Origin: Anaeromyces robustus
Lineage: Eukaryota; Neocallimastigomycota; Neocallimastigomycetes; Neocallimastigales; Neocallimastigaceae
Reading direction: 5' to 3'
NCBI GenBank assembly: GCA_002104895.1
Contig: MCFG01000177.1
Location: forward strand, 112,501 to 135,171
Length of the DNA stretch: 22,671 bases
Positions 1 to 13,130 of this stretch are shown here, piece after piece. Position numbers and translations under genes: made by a program. A model generated the notes under the pieces. That model had not been told where the DNA came from, ran no database searches, and saw nothing but the letters and a program-made list of their open reading frames with translations. How positions within the stretch are numbered: the first letter of the stretch is position 1; each line of letters begins with the position of its first letter.

Positions 1-1295
1 TAATTTAAATCAGCATGGTTGTCTAATAAGAATTTAACCATTTTTTCTTTATAAATATTATTTTCACATAAATAATGAAGTAATTTCCATTGATGATTCA
101 CTTTTTTTATTAATTCATCACACGCATTATCTAACAGTATTGATTCTATTTTTTCATTATTTTTCATAAGAGCAAGAGTTAAGGCTATATCTAAATTAAA
201 AGTAAAATTATGATTTGTATTCCATTCATTAATTTTATTATTAATTACATTTAAATTTTCATTCCAAATTCCAAGGTATAATATCATTTCTTTATTTTTA
301 TTATCTTTTAAAAGTTTTCCTATTTTATTTAAAAATGCTTTGGCTATAGTAGTTTTTGTTATATTTGGAGAATTATTATTATTAATTTTTTCATTATCTT
401 CTAAGATTTCATTTTTTAATGAAATATCTTTTATTTCTTCACTCTCCCCATTTTCATTAATTTCATCATCAAAATGTTCCTCTATAATATTGATATCATT
501 ATTATTGTTGACCTTATCACTAAGATAGGTTTCATCCATATCACTATTATTAATATTATCCGTACTTTCTTCACTAATGAAAGTATCCTCAGTATTCAAT
601 GATTTAATATTATTAGGATTATTATGATAATTAAGTAGTAGTTTTAAAATTTTTTTTGAATGATATATGGACTCTTTAAACGCTGAACTATGATTTATAT
701 TTTCTATATCAATTTTAGCATTATAACTTAATAAAAGATTAATTAAATTATAATATTTTTCATTCTTTTCTTTTATATATTTTTTTATTAGTATTAATAA
801 AAGGTTATTTCCTTCTTCATCAGTAATATCAGGATTTAATCCATTTCTGAGTAGTAATCTTAAAATATCTACATAATTCTTGGAAATACATATAATTACT
901 AAATTTTTTATGGCTTCATGACTTAAAGGATAAAATAAATTAACATCCTCATTATCAACAATAATACAACTTTTATAATTAAGATTCAATGTATTACTTG
1001 AATTATAATTATTTTTTTCTGAAAAATTATTGGAATTATAATTGGCACCTTTACTTAATTCGAAAATTGATTTATTTGTTGTACTATTGTATCGACGAAG
1101 ACCTTTAATATTTGAATTATACACATCACTATTACTACAATTTATATTTATATTTACTCCTTCTTTTAAAAGGTTAACATTACTACTATAATTATTATAA
1201 AGACTTGATCCTTCTTTTAAATAATTATTACTATTATAAACATTTACATTGGTTCCATCCTTTAAATGAGTTGTACTATTATTATAATTGGTATA

Positions 1296-1332
<37 letters not shown>

Positions 1333-2236
1333 GAACTTCCTTTAAACCCATTAGTATAATTAATATAACTACCGTTCTTTAAATAAGTTGAACTTCTTAA
1401 ATTAAAATTTGAATAACTTCCACCTCTTAAAAAAACAGAATTTCTAACATTAATATTACTATAACTATAATTATTATATTTTTTTCTTAATATATTTTTT
1501 TTAATGGTATACATTAATAATAGTTTAATAATAGTTTCATTTTTATATATACAGGCATAATCAAATGCATTCTTTTTATAATTATCTCGAATACTTATAT
1601 CAACTCGACCACCACAAACTTCTATATAACGCATTAATTCCTTATTCTTTATTCTTGCACGACTTCTTCCAAAAAATATTAATCCTAAAATTAAATCATT
1701 GGTAATATGAATATACTTTAATATCATTTTAACTTTTGTAATATCTTCCTTTTCTATAGCATACATCAATGCTGTTTTACCAATTTCATCTTGAGAATTT
1801 GGATTGATATTATATTTTAAAAGTAATTTCACAAGTTCATTTTTATTTCCATTGATATCATTTTTACATGCATAAATTAAATAATTTGCATTAAATCGAT
1901 ATCTTGCCTTTTTTAAAAGATTATAACTATATTCTTCTGTTGTAAGTGCTTCACTTACTTCCTTTGTTATTCCTGCCTTTTTAGGAGGAATACCTGTAGG
2001 CACTGAAAACTTTAAAAGTATTTCTATTACAGATGGAGGTAATTTGTTTCTAATAGAAATACCTAATAACGATTCATTTTTACTTTTTTTCATATTTGGT
2101 ATATTATCTAAACTATGACAATGTTTAAATTCTAATTCATTATTAGGTATTAAAACTTTATTTTCATCATACATATCAACTTCACTTTGCCAATGTTTTA
2201 TTTCTAAGATATTAGCTCGAGTAAAAACATTATTAC

Positions 2237-2268
<32 letters not shown>

Positions 2269-3089
2269 TCATCTTCATAATTAGCTGAAAAATTATTTAG
2301 ATCAGAATCACTTCTCATTTCATTAATTTCTGTATAGGTAATATCATTATTATATTCTTCGTCTTCATCATCATCTTCTTCTTCCTCATTTTTTTCTGTT
2401 ATTAAATTTGAATAATTTATCATACTTTTTCCTTTATATAACCAATTACCTTTTTTTTTAACATTTACATTGTTAACACTATTATTCACACAATATTCTC
2501 TTTGATTTTCTATTGGCCCTGAAGTTAATGATAATGCAATATCTAATGAACTTTTCCAATGATGACCATAAATATCATTTCCTGAATAATTATTATTTTT
2601 AATAGAATTTAATTTATTTTTTTCACTTAATAATAAATTGTTTTTTTTAGGTTTATTTAACTTTTTTGGAATAATAGAAATATAATGTTCCATAAGTTGA
2701 TGAATGACATAAGGATAAGGAAAATATGATAATGCATATTCTATAAAATAGGTATTTCCAACCTTTTTATTAAATATAAAATAATTCTCTGCAACTTTTT
2801 TATCAATAAAATTATTTATTTTCTCTTCTAATTTGTCTTTCATGTTGTTGATCATTTCTATAGTGATATCATTTTCATTTTTTATAACATTTTTACCTTT
2901 ATCGTCATCATTATTTATATTATTATAATTATTATACTTTTCATACCTTTTTAACCATCTATTTTTATTTCCAAAAAATATAACTAAAGGTTTTAAATCC
3001 CTTTTGATCATTAATTCTAATAGATTTAAATTTAAAAGTTCATTTTGCTTTATACAATCAGAATACTTATATTTATACTTATTTGACAT
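1..3089 (-). CDS. Ankyrin-repeat protein, 3' end beyond window
   Basis: This is an uninterrupted reading frame of 1029 codons with no stop before the left edge. The ATG at 3089-3087 is the first in frame after an upstream stop near 3137 and sits in an A-rich context. The N-terminal part (about residues 1-200) matches nothing I know. An acidic Glu/Asp run lies near residues 230-250 and short Asn runs near 275-285 and 590-600. Ankyrin-like units appear at about residues 400-450 (ELVKLLLKYNINPNSQDEIG, then GKTALMYA), 500-530, 720-830 (VDILRLLLRNGLNPD) and again at the window edge (VKFLLDNHADLN). Between two ankyrin blocks, residues about 531-700 hold a degenerate short repeat built around LKxG. 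Ankyrin repeats normally mediate protein-protein contacts; no catalytic domain is visible in this part, so the partner and function are unknown. The gene lies downstream of the FANCA-like gene on the same strand, 2.5 kb away. Confidence 0.85.
1000..1470 (-). repeat. Degenerate LKxG amino-acid repeats inside the ankyrin gene
   Basis: On the minus strand this stretch encodes at least five loosely similar units of about 14-20 residues. Each has a core resembling LRGGSYSN, LKNGSYIN, LKDGTNVN, LKEGSSLY or LKEGVNIN, separated by Asn/Ser/Tyr-rich linkers and one 11-residue Asn run. The core resembles the last helix and turn of an ankyrin repeat (LLxxGAxxN), so the array may be eroded ankyrin units or an independent short-repeat expansion. 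Confidence 0.5.
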
Positions 3090-3363
3090 ATTTATATCCT
3101 TGGAATTATTAAAACAAATGGTATTATTATTAAATCAGTTTAATTTTTATTATTAAAAAATTAATTAATAAAAAAAAGAAAAGAAAAGAAGAAAAAATAA
3201 TTAATTATTTTGAATTTGATTGTAATTGTATTATAACTGCTTTATTTTCTTGACTATATATAAATTATATAAATCTTTTCAAAAATTTAAAGATTATAAA
3301 ATGAATAAAACAGTTCAAAAATATATATATATATATTAATAATATTATTATTATAAAATGGCC

Positions 3364-3410
<47 letters not shown>
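3364..3410. repeat. (ATT)n microsatellite
   Basis: A pure ATT trinucleotide array of about 15 units lies in intergenic DNA, not in a reading frame of any called gene. Confidence 0.9.
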
Positions 3411-3519
3411 AAGTTTGTCATAATTATATTAATTCAAAATTTTATTTTTTTATATAAATTAAAATTTATAAATTATATCACATCACAAAAAATGTTTTAC
3501 ATAACATTAAAAATATATT

Positions 3520-3545
3520 AAAAGCCATTTATGAATGGCTTTTTT
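3520..3545 (+). terminator. Hairpin followed by a T run
   Basis: AAAAGCCATT and AATGGCTTTT form a perfect 10-bp stem around a TATG loop, and the right arm runs into a T tract. The shape is that of an intrinsic terminator or of the 3' end of a small RNA polymerase III transcript. In a eukaryote the role is unproven, and no upstream RNA gene was recognised. Confidence 0.35.
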
Positions 3546-4084
3546 ATTTTTTTTTATAAACTTTAAAAAACAAAAAAGTAAAAATACTAAATATAATGAA
3601 AATAAGACTTAATGATTTAAAATTTAAATTTGACATTCTCATATGATATATATTTAATAAAGTTTGATATATTAATATTATTAAATTAGTTATATTATTT
3701 ATTTTCTAAAAAAAAAATAAAAAAGAAAAAGAAAAAGAAAATTAAATATAAAGTTTTTTTTTTTTATCCACGGAAAAATACCATAATTATTTTTAATAAA
3801 TAAAAATAAGTTAAAAAAAATTAAATAAAATATAAAAATATGTATCTTTTTTTTTTTTATTATAAAAATATTTTTAGATATTCCTATAGTAATATTATAA
3901 AATCTTTTTTATATAAAAAATATAAAATTCCAAGATTCATAATTATAGATGTTATAATTTTATTTAATTGATCAAAATTTACTAAAACAGAAGATACTTA
4001 TGTTTATATTTTTTAAATGACCGTTGATTTATTAAAAATATTTTATATTTGAAAATTACAACTATATAATAATAATCAATTTTA

Positions 4085-4246
<162 letters not shown>

Positions 4247-4715
4247 TAATTACTATATTTGTTATTATTACTATTAAACCTACAAAACGAAAATTTATTT
4301 ATTTATATAATTTTTTACTTATACTTGTCTTTTTTGCTTATTTTATAATATATTTATTTTAATAATTAATTATACGATTACATAAATTTTTAATATGTTT
4401 ATTTTAATCTTTAAAAAATTTCATTTCATAAAAATTCTAATTTATGTACTCACCTTAGTCATTACAATTATTATTTATATTTAGAGTTTATTTTATTTTT
4501 GATATTCAATTAATATTAACAAGTATTTTTTTTCTTTTCTAATTTATTTATTTTATTCTATATATCATATATAATATATAATATTTATAATTAATATGTA
4601 AATATATATAAAAGTATGTCATATATATATACATCTTGTCATTTATATATAATAACAATATATAAGTACATATTATATACATATATAACATGGTATATAT
4701 ATAATGACATATATA

Positions 4716-4886
4716 TTAAATTAGAACTCCAAATCGATGGTATGTTTTAAGAGCCGTTTTTTTCAGAATTGAATTCGGTTTGTAACTGTCATAACTTGAA
4801 CAATTATAAAAATAATTAAAAAATAAATTATTTTTATTATTTTGGAAAAAAATGGATAATCTTTTAATTCTTTTTAAGTCAAAATT
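4716..4886 (-). pseudogene. Coding-like open segment without a start codon
   Basis: The minus strand is open for 56 codons between a stop at 4889 and TAA at 4718-4716. It contains no ATG. The last 20 or so residues (KPNSILKKTALKTYHRFGVL) are far more complex than the surrounding microsatellite DNA, and the DNA under them (about 4725-4800) is visibly richer in G and C. It could be the last exon of a small gene starting near 5205, a fragment of a decayed gene or transposon, or chance. I do not recognise the family. Confidence 0.25.
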
Positions 4887-5046
4887 TTAAATATATATAT
4901 ATATATATATTTTTCTTTTCAATTATAATTTATTCTTCCTTTATTTATCTTTAATTAATAGTTTTAAAAAGGTTAATATTAAAATTGCAAAAAAAAAAAT
5001 TTATATAACTTTGCCACCATCAATAATAAAAAATTTTATTTTTTAT

Positions 5047-5205
5047 TTAAAATAATTTTTTATTATTTAAGTCTATTCCTTGTTCTATTTTTTTTTTTTT
5101 TTTTTTTTTTTTTATAGACTTAACATGTGATTTTTCACATGAATCTTGTTCTATTAAATATTGAGTAATACATTTATGATTACGTAATAATATTATAATA
5201 TTCAT
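5047..5205 (-). CDS. Possible small ORF of 52 residues, lysine run in the middle
   Basis: ATG at 5205-5203 opens a frame ending in TAA at 5049-5047. The product begins MNIIILLRNHKCITQYLIEQ, then has a Cys/Glu/Lys/His segment, a run of eight lysines encoded by a 26-base A tract, and ends IEQGIDLNNKKLF. The first part has mixed composition typical of real protein and loosely recalls an ankyrin helix pair. Inverted and direct repeats overlap the reading frame. It may be a first exon, a pseudogene or chance. Confidence 0.25.
   Translation of the reverse strand: MNIIILLRNHKCITQYLIEQDSCEKSHVKSIKKKKKKKKIEQGIDLNNKKLF
5067..5156. repeat. Nested inverted repeats and a direct repeat
   Basis: TTAAGTCTAT (5067-5076) and ATAGACTTAA (5114-5123) are perfect inverted copies. 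CATGTGA (5124-5130) and TCACATG (5135-5141) form a second hairpin with a TTTT loop immediately beside it. CTTGTTCTATT also occurs twice, at about 5079 and 5145. A 26-base T tract (5088-5113) lies inside the first hairpin loop. Confidence 0.6.
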
Positions 5206-5247
5206 ATAAATTAATTAACAAATAAAATAAAAATGAAAAATAAAAAA

Positions 5248-5326
<79 letters not shown>

Positions 5327-5615
5327 GTATCTTAAATATATATGGTGAAAGTTGAAGAAAACGTAAAACCATTTAAAAAAAAATCATAGCTAAAAAATAA
5401 AAAAAAAAAAAAATAGATAAACATTAAAAAGATGATTATAGGGAAAAAAAATAATTTTCATTAAAAAAAAATAGTATTCTTCCTATATTCATTTATTATT
5501 TATCTATTTATTTATTCAATGTGATTAAACAAGTTTTACTTTTATCATTTAATATTATTTTTCATTTATAGTTTTTTATTTAAATAATTTTTATTACTTT
5601 ATTACATTATTTATA
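5206..5615. other. 3' flank of the FANCA-like gene with an (AAAT)n array
   Basis: No supported gene lies here. It contains the (AAAT)n array at about 5247-5326 and, on the minus strand just past the FANCA-like stop, AATAAA at 5603-5598, a plausible but low-information polyadenylation signal in this A+T-rich setting. Confidence 0.5.
5247..5326. repeat. (AAAT)n microsatellite
   Basis: An almost perfect tetranucleotide array of about 20 units lies in intergenic DNA. Confidence 0.9.
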
Positions 5616-6824
5616 TTATATATTAGATTTTAAATGATTAATATCAATATTATAAAATGAATCATTTATTGTTTTATTATTTATTTTAATATTTTGTTGG
5701 TTCTTAATACTTTTTTCTTCATTATGATTATAATTAATCCAATGAAGTAATTTATTTATAAAATCTATATTAGAAGTATACATTTTTAAGATTTCATATT
5801 TAATTTGATATGGTCTTAATAAACGTTTAATTTCTTTAATTCTATGCTCTTTATCAGTATTTATATTATTCTTGTTTATAATATCAGTATTTATTTCTTC
5901 ATTTAAATTAAAGTCATTATTTTCAATATCAATAATATCATTTTTATTATTATTTGTTTCATTCTTATTGTTATTATTAATATTTTTGTTTTTATCATTT
6001 ATAATTTCATCTTCACTTGTTTTATTATTGGTTTTTTCCTTTTCCTTTTCCTTTTCTATTTCTTTATTATTATTAACTTCTATTTCTTTCACTATGTTTT
6101 TTGCTTTATTATTTCTTTCTGAATCAAAATAATCTAACCATTTAACTAAAAGATTAGTAATATTAATAATCGAATTTTCGGGTATATTAATTAACGGTGT
6201 AATTTTATAATTAAAAAATTCATTATTACGATGATTATTAAAAGAATTAAATAATTCTTGAAAAGATATTACTACATTAAATTTATTTTGATTCATATTA
6301 TCCAAAGGACTTGAGCCAAATAAAGTTATATTACCACTACTTTTATTCGAATTGATAGCTTCTTGGTAATTACTATAATTTTTAAATAGGTAAAAATAAT
6401 TTTGAATTAATTTATCAATAAATAATTTTGTTGTTTTTTTATCATATTTTTGATGATTTAATGTAAGAACTTGATCTAAAATATCTGAATTAAATATGAA
6501 ACAAAAGAGATAAAATAATTTTAAATCTTTATAAAAATGATTCATTGTTTTATCAGATTGATTAATATTATAAATAGACTGCCATATAAAAACATTATTT
6601 ATTTTGAATACAAGTTCTTTTCTTGTATTCTCAACTTGACTAGAATCAATATCTACTATATTGGTATCCTGATAATAAAAATGAACTAGTATTGGATTAT
6701 TATTATTATTATCATTACTACTAATATTTATATTAAAACTAGTTACAGTATTAGTAGTTGTTGAAGTAGATGCAGATTTTGTTTCAGTAGTGTTTATGGA
6801 TTTGTTATTTGTATTATTAGCTTC

Positions 6825-6877
<53 letters not shown>

Positions 6878-7026
6878 CAATGTAACTTTTATTTTTATTC
6901 TCCTCATTATTTGTGTCATTGTTATTTATATCATTCTTATTGTCATTAATACCATTAATTTTTGTTATATTATCATTAAAAACAATATTATCTTTATTGT
7001 TTTTATCCTTATCCTTATCCTTATCC

Positions 7027-7063
<37 letters not shown>

Positions 7064-7099
7064 CACTATTAATGATGTTATCGTTGCTATTTTCATTGA

Positions 7100-7195
<96 letters not shown>

Positions 7196-10100
7196 CGTTT
7201 GTGCTTTTATTTATAATATTTTTATCTTCAATATCATTATTATCATTAATAATAATAATACTATTATTATTATTGTTATTATTATTATCGTTGTTGTTAC
7301 TATTATTATTGTTATTACCATTATCATTACTGTTATTATTACTATTATTATTACTATTATTATTACTATTAACCATGACTTCATTAGTTCCATAAATATT
7401 AAAATTTTGTATTACAATATTTGGATATAAAATTAATAAAGTATCAATTAAATTTTTAAAAAAACTATAATTTTTTATAAATATTGGATTGTTACTACTG
7501 TTTTTATAGTTCATTAAATCAATAACTTTATTAAAATAATAAATATAATAAATTGATAAATTAATAATGTCTAATATGATATTAATAAAAAAAACAATAT
7601 CTTGACTTGTTTCGTTTTGAGTTTCTTTAATTTCTATAAATAGTTTAATGGTATACTCTAATTCTTTAGAAAGAAAAAATATAATTTTTGAACAATAATT
7701 CTTATATTCATTATGATTGTTAAACAATATTTTTCGATATGTAGTAAATAATATGCAAGATGATAAAATTATAGGATATTTTTTTAAATAATTTGGTATT
7801 TTAATTGAAGATCTAAATATATACATATATAAAACAGTTAATATAAATACAATAAATAAATTATTATCATTAATAAATTTATAAATTATATTTTTAATTA
7901 TTAGTCATTTAACTTTATTAAATATATATAATTCTTACAAATCTTTTGTACGCTGAAATTCAAGTATTTGTTCAATTACATCAATTATTTTATAAAATAA
8001 TAAATATATATTTATTACATGGTGAGAACAACATATTATTTTATCTCTTTTTTTCAAAGATATGCCTCTAAATATAGATATATCATTAAAATTTATTATT
8101 GTCATACATATAAATTTTGGACATTCATTAGATAGCATCTATTGTAAATTTTAATAAAGAATTAATTAATTAATTAATTAATATAAAATAATAATAACAA
8201 TGTTAATAATATATATATTTAAATTATAAAATAATAATATTATTATTAATATATAGCTATAAATTATATATTTTATATGAAAATTAAATATATTTTAATA
8301 ATAATAATATTATTATTATTATTAAAAATAAAAATAATAAAATATATCCATACAGTTAAAAAACAATAATTTAATGATATATTTGAATTTTGTAATAACA
8401 TTAATAATTGTTTATATCCTCTCCAAATAAAATTAACAATATTTTTATTTGTAATATCCATAATTTCTAGGCAACATATATATTCTTTTATGAAATTAGT
8501 AGCTTTATGTAGTATGGTATATATAATTTCATCTTGATATTTTGTATCAATTTTTGTTATGTCCAATCCTAAATTAATAAAAGTTAAACATAAAAAAATA
8601 TTAATTATTTTTAATATAAAATATATATATCAATTTTTTTTTTTTAAATATAATTTATTATTATATTGATATACCTTTAGTAAAAAAGAATAATGGAGAA
8701 AAAAAAAATAATTTCTTAATAAATAATTTTATAATTAAATTATACTTTTAAGATTAAATTTATTATATATATGTATATTAAAAAAAAAAAAAAAATATAA
8801 TGATTAATAATAATTTACTATAATTAAATTCTGTATGAAAAAAAAAAAAAAAAAAAAAAAGTTTATATATATAAAAAAAATAAATTTTAAAAAAGTTACA
8901 TTTTCTTTTTTCAATTTCAGTAAATCAGATAAACAATCATTTAACCAATTTAAACAGTTTATATAAATATTCATATTATTGTTGTTATTATCATTATCAT
9001 TATTATTGAAAGTTTGATGATTCCAAGCTTCAAATATTAATTCATTAATTAATTTTAATAGTAATTTTGAAAAATCAAATTCCTTATTATAATTATTCTC
9101 ATCAACAGTATTACCATAATAATAATTTTGATTATCATCTCTTTCGTATAATAATAATTCAAATTTTATAAGTTCTACTAATAAATAATGAGCTAAATCA
9201 AAAATTTCTTTGATAGAATAATTTTCTGTTAAGTAGATATCATAAATCATGGATCGCATATATTCCATTTCTTCTTCAATTGTTAACCATTGACTAAAAT
9301 TAATATATTGCCAAAAAATCCATAAATTTATAGGAATAACTTCATAATTTAAATTTAATAAAGGGTATGAAAATATATTTTTTAATAAAATTATGTTATT
9401 GTATAGTAGCTCATTTTTTACAGTATTCTTATCATTACTAATATTAATATTATTATTGCTATTATAATTATTATTATTGTTATTGTTGTAGTTGTCATCA
9501 TTATTATTGTTATTATTATTATTATTACCATTATTATTAATACTATTATTATTGTTATTATTATTATTGTTATTATTATTATAAATATATTCATTAATAT
9601 TAACTTTTTTTAATGACATAGTAGAATTTAATTCTCTTTCTATTATATTAATTGATGAAAATTTTAATTTTTGATTAAAATAATCTAATTTACACATTAA
9701 TTTCTCTTGTAAATAAAATATAATAATATCTATATAATTTAATTATATATAATATTAAATATAAAAGAATAATTAGTTTTAGAGTTAGTATTAAAATTTA
9801 ATTAAATATTTATATTAATATAACTATGAATTATTATACTTATTTAATAAACATATAACATATTATATTATTTATTTTAAAAATTTTTTTTTTTTTAATT
9901 TTACTTTATGATATTTAAATATATATAATAAAACAATATATGATGATATACTTATATAAATAACTACCTTCTTTATTACTTGATGAAGAAGAAGACATAT
10001 TCAAAATTTTAATACTATTATGATCAGATAAAAGATGAATAAATGAGGATTGACTTTTCATAAAACAAACAATTCCACATGCAATTTTTAAAAGAATATT

Positions 10101-11246
10101 TTCTTTTTTATGATTATATTTTGAATGATGAACAAATGATTTAGAATTATCTAAAAAAGGATTTAGGAGAACTTCTATAGGTTTAATTTTTTCTACCATC
10201 AAATAATCATTACTATCATTTAAATAATTTTTTAAAAAACTATTTTCAATATCCATATTATTTATATTACTATTATTATTATTATTATTATTATTACTAT
10301 TTATATTATTATTATTATCAATATCATAATTTTGATTTTTTGGTAATATAGATATATCTGGAAATCCATAATTAACAGAAGACATAATCGATATTATTCT
10401 AATTAATGTATCACATAATCCATCATTAATATCCTCAGTTTGATCATAAAGTAAAAGGTTAAGTCTAATATAGAATAAAGGATGAATTATTGGATATTTT
10501 GAAAGAAGTTTTATAACTCTAAATAAAATAAAATTAATATAAACCTTTTTAGTATCATTCGTAACACGATGAATTAATTCATGTAATTTTTCTAATATAT
10601 TTTCAACAAAATCCATTTCATCAATTGAAAAAGTTCTAGAAAAACATAATTGTTGATCTTTCTTTCTAAAATACATATAAGATTTGTTAATGTTTAATTG
10701 TCCAATTATAAATGAATTTTCTTTTGAAATTTGACTCTGAACCATTTTTCTTGACATATTATATTTAAAATTAATATATTGATCAAAAAGACCTTTTAAT
10801 TTATTACACATGGTTATTATATTCAATTCTATTAAATTACTATTATTATTATTATTATTATTATTGTTGTTGTTGTTGTTGTTGTTGTTGTTATTATTAT
10901 TATTGTTGTTATTGTTATTGTTGTTACTATCATTATTATTAAGTTTGACTTCTGTATTATCTAAATTATTATCGTTTATTGGTGATTTAGTTGAAAGTAA
11001 ACCAATTTGAAATTTAGATACTTCTTCTTCTGATAAATATTCAATAAACTCAGAAAATAAATTATTAATTTTGTTTTGTACAATAAATATTTTTCTCTCT
11101 ATATCTTCTTCTTGTTTATCTTCTATCTCTTTTTCTTCATGTTTCGATGCTTGACTATTATTTATAATTATTATATCTTCCTCTTTAGATTCACTAACTG
11201 ATAAATGCGTTTCCACATAGGTGCCCCTTTTATTTAAATTCATAAT

Positions 11247-11315
<69 letters not shown>

Positions 11316-11768
11316 TATAATAATAATAATAATAATAATAATAAAATATTATTTTTTATTTATAAATAATTATTAATTATTAATTAATAAAAGGTCAAAA
11401 AAAAAAAAAAAAATTAATATTACAAATTACAATAAAGCCTTTACCATAAAAATTTTGAAATTCTAGCCTTTTCCTGAATTTCTCCATATTCATTTAATGC
11501 AGTTATAAATTTTTTTCTTTCTTCATTCATTATTGATGGTTGTGATGCTGTAGTTATTCTCCCAATATCTAATAAATTTGGTAAAAACATATTTATATAC
11601 CATTTATTTTTAAAAAGAATTTTCGATACTAATTTTGGTGGAATAGTATAATTATTATGATAATATTCAATATATTCTTGTATTTCTTTTTCGATCACTC
11701 CTACTTCCATTTCTTTTGGAGTTCCCAATGAAAACTATATATTAAGAAAGAAAGAATAACAATAATAA

Positions 11769-11821
<53 letters not shown>

Positions 11822-13048
11822 GAATATCATATATTAAAAAAAAATTTTTTTATCTATCTTTTTAATAATAATAAAATAATAATTATAACTTACGCCCATA
11901 TTTTTAAATTTACTCTCTACATTTTCACAATAATCAACAATAATTGTTTTCTTATTATCATCATTAACGTATCGTATCATAAGTTTTAATACTTTATATG
12001 CAACCTATCATTATTTTTATATAAAACATAAAATAAAATAAAAAAAAAAATATTTAATAAATAATAATAATAATAATAATTACTTTATATTAATATTAAT
12101 ATTAATATGTAAAATGTTATATGTTACCTTTGAACATTCAACTGGAATATAACTTATTAATAAATAGAGCATATTAGTAAATGGTCTAAGATTATTAATT
12201 ACCCACTGAAAATGATTAGGAGATTCATTAAAAATACTCTATTTTAATTTAACATATTAGGTATGAATTTATAAAATTTACATATATATATATATATAAA
12301 AGAAAAAATTTAATTATATTTTATAATAATTAATAAAAAATAATAATAATAATTAACCACAAGTTAAATTACATTAAACCATATTTGAAATTCACTATCT
12401 TCTTCACCATTTCTCTTTTTTTCAATGAAATAGATAATAATAAAATAATAATATATTTTAAAATTTAAATAATCTTCTTCTGTTATTAAATTTTTGTCAA
12501 GTATTTTTTCAAACTTTCGACTAATATATTCAAATAACTTTTTTGTATATACTGTATTTTTTAAATTGTAATTTATCAATGATTTATACAATGAAAAAAC
12601 CATTTCAAAATTAACATTTTTCTAATTGATATTTTTAATAATAATAAGATTAATATTAATAATAGTAATAAGAATATATATAATAATTAGTTTAATTATA
12701 ATTATAATAATAATAATATATATATATATATATATATATAATTTTAATATTGATTATTATTTGATTATATATATTTTTTACGGTTTTAAGTAAAGAAATG
12801 TGACATTTAAAATAATAATAAAAATATTAAATATTAATAATTACTTTTTTAATAGCTTCATCAAAAATAAATGTTAATAGGGTATTATCAGAAATATCTG
12901 ATGTATTTGTTATTTTTATAATGGCTTCAAATAATGCTTCACGATCCTCAAATTTTTTCGAATTTTGGTAATCATCATTATTTTCTATCAAAAAAATATT
13001 TTAAATATATTATATTAAAAAGAAAATTAATAACACTACTACTATTAC

Positions 13049-13130
<82 letters not shown>

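Noticed and set aside
340-528. Plus-strand 62-codon frame
   Set aside because: It lies opposite the ankyrin coding region, is hydrophobic and low-complexity, and is best explained as a shadow.
4560-4700. Alternating AT/ATAC sequence considered as a hairpin RNA
   Set aside because: Simple alternating AT self-complementarity is expected by composition alone.
5342-5389. 15-residue plus-strand frame beginning MVKVEENV
   Set aside because: It is short, without neighbouring exon signals; too little to call a gene.
6913-7395. Plus-strand Leu/Ser-rich reading frames opposite the last FANCA-like exon (also 5872-6132 and 10810-11010)
   Set aside because: They are antisense readings of Asn codon runs, with no independent coding character.
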